NCBI GenBank assembly: GCA_938002255.1 | Contig: CALLAL010000042.1 | Location: 1 to 37,135 of the forward strand | Direction of reading: 5' to 3' | Length of the DNA stretch: 37,135 bases | Source: an uncultured bacterium | GTDB taxonomy: Bacteria > Desulfobacterota > BSN033 > UBA1163 | Part shown: positions 32,468 to 37,135 of the stretch, in pieces | Numbering within the stretch: the stretch's first letter is position 1 | Layout: every line of letters begins with the position of its first letter | Program-made: the position numbers and the translations under genes | Notes under the pieces: model-generated | What the model saw: only the letters and a program-made list of their open reading frames with translations | Databases searched by the model: none | Told to the model about the DNA's origin: nothing

Positions 32468-33511
32468 TTAGAAGGTAATTGCCAACGTGACGGATCCGAA
32501 GGATTGGGCTTTGTCCTGACCATCAAATTCTTTTGTACGATAGACATGGGCATAGGTAAGTTTAACATGTTTGTATAAGATAGATAATCCTGCGGCCATG
32601 TCCGCGACAAATCGTTTTCGATCAACCCGGTGACTTTCCTTCCAGGTATTTCCATCTAAAAAGATATCCCGGGCTACGGCCCGACCGTCCACATCCATAA
32701 AAAGATGGGCTCCAAAGTTATGGCGACGGCGAAGCCTTGGGTCAGATTCGGTGACAGGGGCTTCAATACCGCTACCCAATCGTATAAAAGAAGTACCAAA
32801 GTCCAGTGGGATGTTGTATCCGAAACGAATCTCTCCACCCAGATTGACATAGGTGTATACATTACCGACGACACCACCCAGGTGAGGGATAAAATCAAAT
32901 CCGAATCCGTCTCCCTTGCCGATATTCATAAGTCGCCAGTTCCGTTGCCACCCGATATTTAAGCCTGGTTCGTTTCTGAGCTGATGCTCCCATCCTTTGG
33001 GTTCTTTAGAGTCAATCCAGCGATGAACGGTCCGCTGGGTCTGTTTGGCTAAGGAGGAAGGACCCACCATCCCAAGGGTCACTTCAAAAACATCCATTTG
33101 AGTTATGTTCTTGACATGAAACGTTAGGGAGAAATAGGTCCATCCTGCGTAAGGGCGGTCATCTTTAATAAGATCCTTTCGGGAAATATCTTCCGGAGTA
33201 TACATGTTCTGGCCCAGCGATAGCCCAACGTTTCGCTGGAAACCAGGCCGATTAATTAAAGGAAGTTTTCGAAGCAAGGGAAGACCCCAGCGAGGGAGTC
33301 TTGTGTCTTCATCATATTCCGTAAGATCCGATGAAAGCCAGGTAAGCCGGAGGGCATTCGTGTAATGTCGATCCGTCCCGCTGAACACGTCGTTTTCGAG
33401 ATAGAAAAAGAAGGTCTGAAATTTTTCATTGGCGCCAGTTTGGGCGGAGGAAAAGGAGAGGCCAAAAACAAAATAAAAGAATGGGACGAAGAGCAGAACC
33501 TTTCTGGTCAT
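32468..33511 (-). CDS. LpxR-family outer membrane lipid A 3'-O-deacylase (DUF2219)
   Basis: LpxR-type enzymes are beta-barrel outer membrane proteins that remove the 3' acyloxyacyl chain of lipid A. The 347-residue protein has a signal peptide (about 1-23, SSA/QTG). The family block LENDVFSGTDRHYTNALRLTW (about 38-58) contains the Asn-Asp pair. KDDRPYAGWTYFSL follows, and many alternating strands end in the terminal Phe (VTLAITF) expected of outer membrane barrels. ATG 33511 follows AGGAGG on this strand; a start 13 codons earlier is unlikely. It is convergent with the acyl dehydratase and divergent from the LarA-like gene. Confidence 0.85.
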   Translation of the reverse strand: MTRKVLLFVPFFYFVFGLSFSSAQTGANEKFQTFFFYLENDVFSGTDRHYTNALRLTWLSSDLTEYDEDTRLPRWGLPLLRKLPLINRPGFQRNVGLSLGQNMYTPEDISRKDLIKDDRPYAGWTYFSLTFHVKNITQMDVFEVTLGMVGPSSLAKQTQRTVHRWIDSKEPKGWEHQLRNEPGLNIGWQRNWRLMNIGKGDGFGFDFIPHLGGVVGNVYTYVNLGGEIRFGYNIPLDFGTSFIRLGSGIEAPVTESDPRLRRRHNFGAHLFMDVDGRAVARDIFLDGNTWKESHRVDRKRFVADMAAGLSILYKHVKLTYAHVYRTKEFDGQDKAQSFGSVTLAITF

Positions 33512-33612
33512 CTTTTCACCTCCTGGAGTAGCCAGCCCATGATCAGTCATGCCTTCGGAGAATTGGAGGTAATATATTCTAATGAAAAAGAAAAATCAAC
33601 AATCAGAAATAT

Positions 33613-33645
33613 CCCTTTGACAAGGGTATGACAGTATATTAAACA
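33613..33645 (+). promoter_or_regulatory. possible promoter of the LarA-like gene with small dyad
   Basis: TTGACA (33617-33622) with TAAACA (33640-33645) at 17 bp. The arms CCCTT (33613-33617) and AAGGG (33622-33626) flank the -35 box. The -10 match is weak. Confidence 0.35.
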
Positions 33646-33709
33646 TAGAGACATAAGTCAATTTAAGATCTCAAGAAATCAAATCCAACACTGCCTCAAC
33701 GGAGGGACC

Positions 33710-35140
33710 ATGAGAACTTCTTTCAACGCCTTGATTAAAAAGATAGAGACCAAGGATTGGAAGCCGATCAGCGTTGAATTTGGTCGAGATTCATTGGAGG
33801 TTCTGGTTCCTCCAGGGTGCATGGAATTGACGATGAAGGATGTGCCTTATTTGTCCAATCCACAAGAGGCCATAGAGTCGGCCCTTTCTTATCCCATCAG
33901 CAGCCCTCCCCTGGAGGAGATCATCCGAAAAAAAGGAAAGCGTCCAGAGGAAATGACCGTAGCGATTGCCGTTTCAGATATTACCCGGCCGGTCCCTTAC
34001 AAGGGAGAAAACGGCATTCTGCTTCCTTTGCTCAGGCGATTGGAATCCTCTGGGATCCGAAAAGATAAGATTAAGATCATTGTTGCTACGGGGATGCATC
34101 GGGCAAGCACCGAGGAAGAAAAGATCGAGATGTACGGAAAAGAGGTGGTTGAGCAATACACCATTCTCGACCATGATTGCGAACGGAAGGATCTCCTTGA
34201 AAGCATCGGAACAACCCGAAGAGGGACACATGTCTATGTCAATCGGGATTTCTTCTTTGCGGACTTAAAGATTGCGACTGGATTGGTCGAGAGCCATTTC
34301 TTTACGGGAATCTCTGGGGGTAGGAAATCGATCTGTCCAGGGTTGGTCGATGTGAAGACCATCCAAAAATTTCACGGTCCAGTGTATCTTGAAGACCCGA
34401 GGACAACCAACCTCGTCCTCGAAGGGAATCCCTGTCATGAAGAAGCGCTCGAAGTGGCCCAAACTGTTGGAGTTGATTTTATTGTTAACGTCAATCTGGA
34501 TAAAGACTTGCGCCTCGTTCGGGTCTTTGCTGGGGATATGATGGAGGCAAACCTAAAGGCGTTTGAGTTGATCAAAGGCTATGCTGAAATTCCGATCGAA
34601 GAGGAATTTGATATCGTACTCACCCATAGCGGGTATGTCGGGCGAGACCATTACCAAACAGCGAAAGCTGGCGTGGGTGCTCTCCCTGCGGTCAAACAGG
34701 GAGGTACGATCATCATTGCGGCTAACAATAGAGACCTCATCGAACCCATTGGGTCACCCGAATACCGAAGTTTGATCCATCTTCTGAAATTACAAGGACC
34801 AGATGGATACCTGAATATCCTTCAAACTCCCACCTGGAAATTTACGAAAGACCAATGGGAACCAGAGGTTTGGGGAAAGGTTCTGAGAAAAGTGGGAGAA
34901 GAAGGTTTGATCTATTGTTCTCTCGAAATTGAGAGAAAAAATTATTGCCTTCTCCCCGGGGTTTGTGGCCTCGACTTTTTAAAGGGAAAAAGGGTTAAAC
35001 CCTCCCTGGAAAAGGCTCAAGAGATGATTCAGAATGCCATTCTTTTTGCCATTGCTCGATACCGTGAGAAAGAAATCGAACCCACTTTTGCTTTCATCAG
35101 GGAGGGTCCCTATGCAGTTCCAATTCTAAAAAATCGTTAA
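33710..35140 (+). CDS. LarA-family nickel-pincer racemase-like protein
   Basis: LarA racemases interconvert 2-hydroxy acids using a nickel pincer nucleotide tethered to a lysine. The 476-residue protein keeps key residues at the same spacing as Lactobacillus LarA (His108, His174, Lys184, His200): His130 in GMHRAS, His196 in ESHFFTGISGGRKS, Lys206, and His222 in IQKFHGP. Asp90 and Arg93 in SDITRP fit the Asp72/Arg75 pair. It is longer than typical LarA (about 425). GGAGG precedes ATG 33710. The cofactor genes larB, larC and larE are not in the window. The substrate may be a hydroxy acid other than lactate. Confidence 0.88.
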   Translation: MRTSFNALIKKIETKDWKPISVEFGRDSLEVLVPPGCMELTMKDVPYLSNPQEAIESALSYPISSPPLEEIIRKKGKRPEEMTVAIAVSDITRPVPYKGENGILLPLLRRLESSGIRKDKIKIIVATGMHRASTEEEKIEMYGKEVVEQYTILDHDCERKDLLESIGTTRRGTHVYVNRDFFFADLKIATGLVESHFFTGISGGRKSICPGLVDVKTIQKFHGPVYLEDPRTTNLVLEGNPCHEEALEVAQTVGVDFIVNVNLDKDLRLVRVFAGDMMEANLKAFELIKGYAEIPIEEEFDIVLTHSGYVGRDHYQTAKAGVGALPAVKQGGTIIIAANNRDLIEPIGSPEYRSLIHLLKLQGPDGYLNILQTPTWKFTKDQWEPEVWGKVLRKVGEEGLIYCSLEIERKNYCLLPGVCGLDFLKGKRVKPSLEKAQEMIQNAILFAIARYREKEIEPTFAFIREGPYAVPILKNR

Positions 35141-35162
35141 CCCCCCCACCTGTCATTGTTCG

Positions 35163-36821
35163 CTACCACTTAAAAACGGCTCCGGTGTTAGCCGATGTTA
35201 CTAAATTTGCATACCTTGCCAGGTATCCTTTCAAGACCTTTTTCCGGGGTTTCCAGTGGGCAAGCCGTTTCTTCATCTCTTCGTCGGAAATGAGGAGGTT
35301 CAATTGTTTGTTGGGAATATCGATTTCGATCATATCGCCATTTCGAATGATGGCAATGGGGCCCCCTTCTGCTGCTTCTGGGGAGATGTGACCGATAGCC
35401 GCCCCTCGGCTTGCGCCTGAGAACCGGCCATCGGTAAGAAGAGCCACCTCCTTATCCATTCCCACCCCTGCAATGGCTGAAGTGGGTGCCAGCATTTCTC
35501 TGAACCCAGGACCTCCTTTTGGTCCTTCATTGCGAATCACAATGACTTCCCCTTTTTGGATTTTTTTAGCAAGGATAGCTCTTAGGGCTTCCTCTTCCGA
35601 TTCAAAGACCCTTGCTGGACCTCGGTGCTGGAGCATTGAGACATCCACAGCAGAGCGTTTTACCACCGAACCTTCTGGAGCCAGGTTACCAAAGAGTGCC
35701 ACCAGCCCTCCATTGATATGATAAGGTTTTTCAATGGGGCGAATCACTTCGGAATCCAGGCGTCTTTTTCCTTTAATATTTTCTCCAACCGTTTTTCCCG
35801 TGACAGTCAAGACGTCCTGATGGATCAATTTTTTTCGGGTTAATTCTGCCATGAGGGCTGGAATCCCTCCTGCTCGATGAAGATCTTGGAGATGGAAGGG
35901 GCCCCCTGGAGACATATTGCAGAGGTGCGGAGTTCGATCGCTGATCTGGTTAAATGTGTTTAGGGGCAGGGAAATTCCTGCTTCGTGGGCAATCGCGGGG
36001 AGATGAAGGGAAGTATTGGTGGAGCCTCCAAAAGCCATATCGACAGTGATGGCATTTTCAAACGCTTTTCGAGTAAGGATCTTAGATGGCTTTAGATCTT
36101 TTTTGACAAGGTTCATGATCTGAATCCCTGATTCCTTTGCCAGTCGGATACGATCTGCAAAAACGGCAGGGATGGTGCCATTATAGGGAAGGGCGAGTCC
36201 TAAAACCTCTGATAAGCAGTTCATCGAATTAGCTGTAAACATTCCGGCACAAGACCCAATGCCCGGGCAGGCACACCCTTCGATCTGCCTCAATTCTTCC
36301 TCACTCACTTCCCCAGTTTTGACCTTCCCAACCGACTCGAAGACGGTGGCGAGATCGATCTCTTTCCCATGAAATTGACCTGCGAGCATTGGACCCCCAC
36401 TGATCAGAATCGCAGGAATATCCAACCGAGCGGCTGCCATCATCATTCCAGGAATGATTTTGTCACAGTTTGGAATCAAGACCAGACCATCAAAAGGATA
36501 AGCCATAGCCATTGATTCGATGGAGTCGGCGATCAACTCTCTTGAACTGAGAGAGTATTTCATCCCTTCGTGGCCCATGATGATGCCGTCACAGATCCCG
36601 ATGGTATTGAACTCAAGAGGCGTTCCCCCGGCCATGCGAATCCCGGCTTTTACTGCCTCGCCGAGTTGGTGTAAATGGAGGTGGCCCGGAATTACCTCGT
36701 TGGCTGAATTGGCGATCCCAATCATCGGCCTTTTCATCTCTTCATCGGTAAGTCCCAGTGCTTTAAAAAGAGAGCGATGAGGCGCCCTTTCCAATCCCTT
36801 CTTCATCCGGTCTGATCTCAT
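35163..36821 (-). CDS. ilvD: dihydroxy-acid dehydratase
   Basis: IlvD removes water from 2,3-dihydroxy acids in valine, leucine and isoleucine synthesis. The 552-residue protein has NCDKIIPGM and [20 protein letters not shown] with the iron-sulphur cysteines, then [17 protein letters not shown] and [18 protein letters not shown]. At the first cluster-Cys position of the [2Fe-2S] subtype there is Gly (VIPGHLHL), as in the oxygen-sensitive E. coli enzyme. ATG 36821 follows GAGGAG on this strand; the frame continues 30 codons upstream without family similarity. It runs convergent to the LarA-like gene, 22 bp from its stop. No other ilv gene is in the window. Confidence 0.96.
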   Translation of the reverse strand: MRSDRMKKGLERAPHRSLFKALGLTDEEMKRPMIGIANSANEVIPGHLHLHQLGEAVKAGIRMAGGTPLEFNTIGICDGIIMGHEGMKYSLSSRELIADSIESMAMAYPFDGLVLIPNCDKIIPGMMMAAARLDIPAILISGGPMLAGQFHGKEIDLATVFESVGKVKTGEVSEEELRQIEGCACPGIGSCAGMFTANSMNCLSEVLGLALPYNGTIPAVFADRIRLAKESGIQIMNLVKKDLKPSKILTRKAFENAITVDMAFGGSTNTSLHLPAIAHEAGISLPLNTFNQISDRTPHLCNMSPGGPFHLQDLHRAGGIPALMAELTRKKLIHQDVLTVTGKTVGENIKGKRRLDSEVIRPIEKPYHINGGLVALFGNLAPEGSVVKRSAVDVSMLQHRGPARVFESEEEALRAILAKKIQKGEVIVIRNEGPKGGPGFREMLAPTSAIAGVGMDKEVALLTDGRFSGASRGAAIGHISPEAAEGGPIAIIRNGDMIEIDIPNKQLNLLISDEEMKKRLAHWKPRKKVLKGYLARYANLVTSANTGAVFKW

Positions 36822-36904
36822 GAGTCTCTCCTCGTTGAATGGTTTTAGAATCGTTGTAATCCAATTTTTTAAATCTCGTTTCTCAAAATTATGAATAACA
36901 TATC

Positions 36905-36931
36905 TTGACAAAAATCGTCAAAGAGTATAAA
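36905..36931 (+). promoter_or_regulatory. promoter for tRNA-Leu
   Basis: TTGACA at 36905-36910 and TATAAA at 36926-36931 have a short 15-bp spacer, 31 bp before tRNA-Leu. TTGAC and GTCAA (36905-36921) also form a small dyad across a 7-bp centre. Confidence 0.45.
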
Positions 36932-36962
36932 TGAAGAAAGAATGAAGGGTCTGATCTAAACT

Positions 36963-37050
36963 GCCTGGGTGGCGGAATTGGTAGACGCAAGGGACTTAAA
37001 ATCCCTCGGTACTTAGTACCGTGCCGGTTCAACTCCGGCCCTAGGCACCA
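36963..37050 (+). tRNA. tRNA-Leu (TAA)
   Basis: A class II tRNA with long variable arm. Acceptor GCCTGGG pairs with CCTAGGC with one wobble, the D arm holds GGAATTGGTAGACGC, and the anticodon stem AGGGA/TCCCT closes loop CTTAAAA with anticodon TAA (36997-36999). The variable arm is CGGTACTTAGTACCG, the T arm is GCCGGTTCAACTCCGGC, and CCA is encoded at 37048-37050. Confidence 0.97.
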
Positions 37051-37055
37051 CACCT

Positions 37056-37097
37056 ATAAAAGGGGGGAGTCTATTAAGACTCACCCCTTTTATTTTT
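37056..37097 (+). terminator. rho-independent terminator after tRNA-Leu
   Basis: ATAAAAGGGG pairs with CCCCTTTTAT, and GAGTCT (37067-37072) pairs with AGACTC (37077-37082) over loop ATTA, then TTTTT follows. The stem is long with one mismatch. Confidence 0.85.
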
Positions 37098-37135
37098 CGG
37101 TTCGAATCGTTTCGTTGAAATTTGGGTGATTAACG

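Noticed and set aside
35141-35162. Run of seven C bases between the LarA-like gene and ilvD
   Set aside because: It is short, non-coding and between convergent genes, so there is no support for phase variation.
36822-36911. N-terminal extension of IlvD and attenuator leader peptide
   Set aside because: The 30 extra codons have no family similarity, and no leader rich in Leu, Ile or Val codons with terminator and antiterminator stems could be drawn.

Overview
The window looks like mostly core chromosome of a Gram-negative, probably anaerobic bacterium of the Desulfobacterota (former Deltaproteobacteria) type or a relative. This is inference from gene content: LPS-related genes (LpxR-like deacylase, family 9 glycosyltransferase), a TolC/RND efflux system, an archaeal-type fructose-bisphosphate aldolase/phosphatase, endonuclease Q, an E. 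coli-type dihydroxy-acid dehydratase, and moderate G+C. No rRNA, CRISPR array or phage genes were seen.

Layout. Positions 1-992 are an accessory edge. They hold the 3' part of an IS3-family transposase with a probable right IS end, two 10-bp direct repeats, and a detached tRNA-Pro 3' end that reads as the distal attachment site of an integrated element. The core begins at surE, 17 bp beyond the tRNA remnant. A co-directional block follows: surE, bifunctional FBP aldolase/phosphatase, class I FBPase, class II FBP aldolase and miaB. Next come a secreted LysM protein, dprA and topA, a convergent radical SAM gene, and trmFO with a small four-Cys protein. A STAS-like regulator behind a strong promoter and a near-perfect 23-bp palindrome is followed by a GalT-family enzyme. 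Positions 16119-20302 are a tightly coupled operon: M23 peptidase, single-domain response regulator, BON-like protein, TPR protein and GT9 glycosyltransferase. Then come an orphan EF-Tu domain-2-like protein, endonuclease Q, a helical PhoU-like protein and a DUF488 protein.

From 23190 to 29506 there is a TetR-regulated RND efflux operon (TetR, TolC-like channel, lipoprotein adaptor, HAE1-type pump), with dyads around the promoter. A lytic transglycosylase and pgsA follow, then a roughly 160-bp long inverted repeat, tandem tRNA-Gly(GCC) and tRNA-Cys(GCA) with a terminator, and a double-hotdog acyl dehydratase. An LpxR-like gene lies on the minus strand, a LarA-like nickel-pincer racemase on the plus strand, and ilvD on the minus strand. 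A tRNA-Leu(TAA) with terminator closes the window.

Best leads: the tRNA-Pro attachment remnant; the STAS-like gene with its palindromic operator; the long inverted repeat at 30927-31087; three fructose-bisphosphate enzymes side by side; a GalT homologue with a hydrolase-like HxHxH signature; and the five-gene M23-to-GT9 operon. I did not find one gene cluster that I could call a wholly new system.
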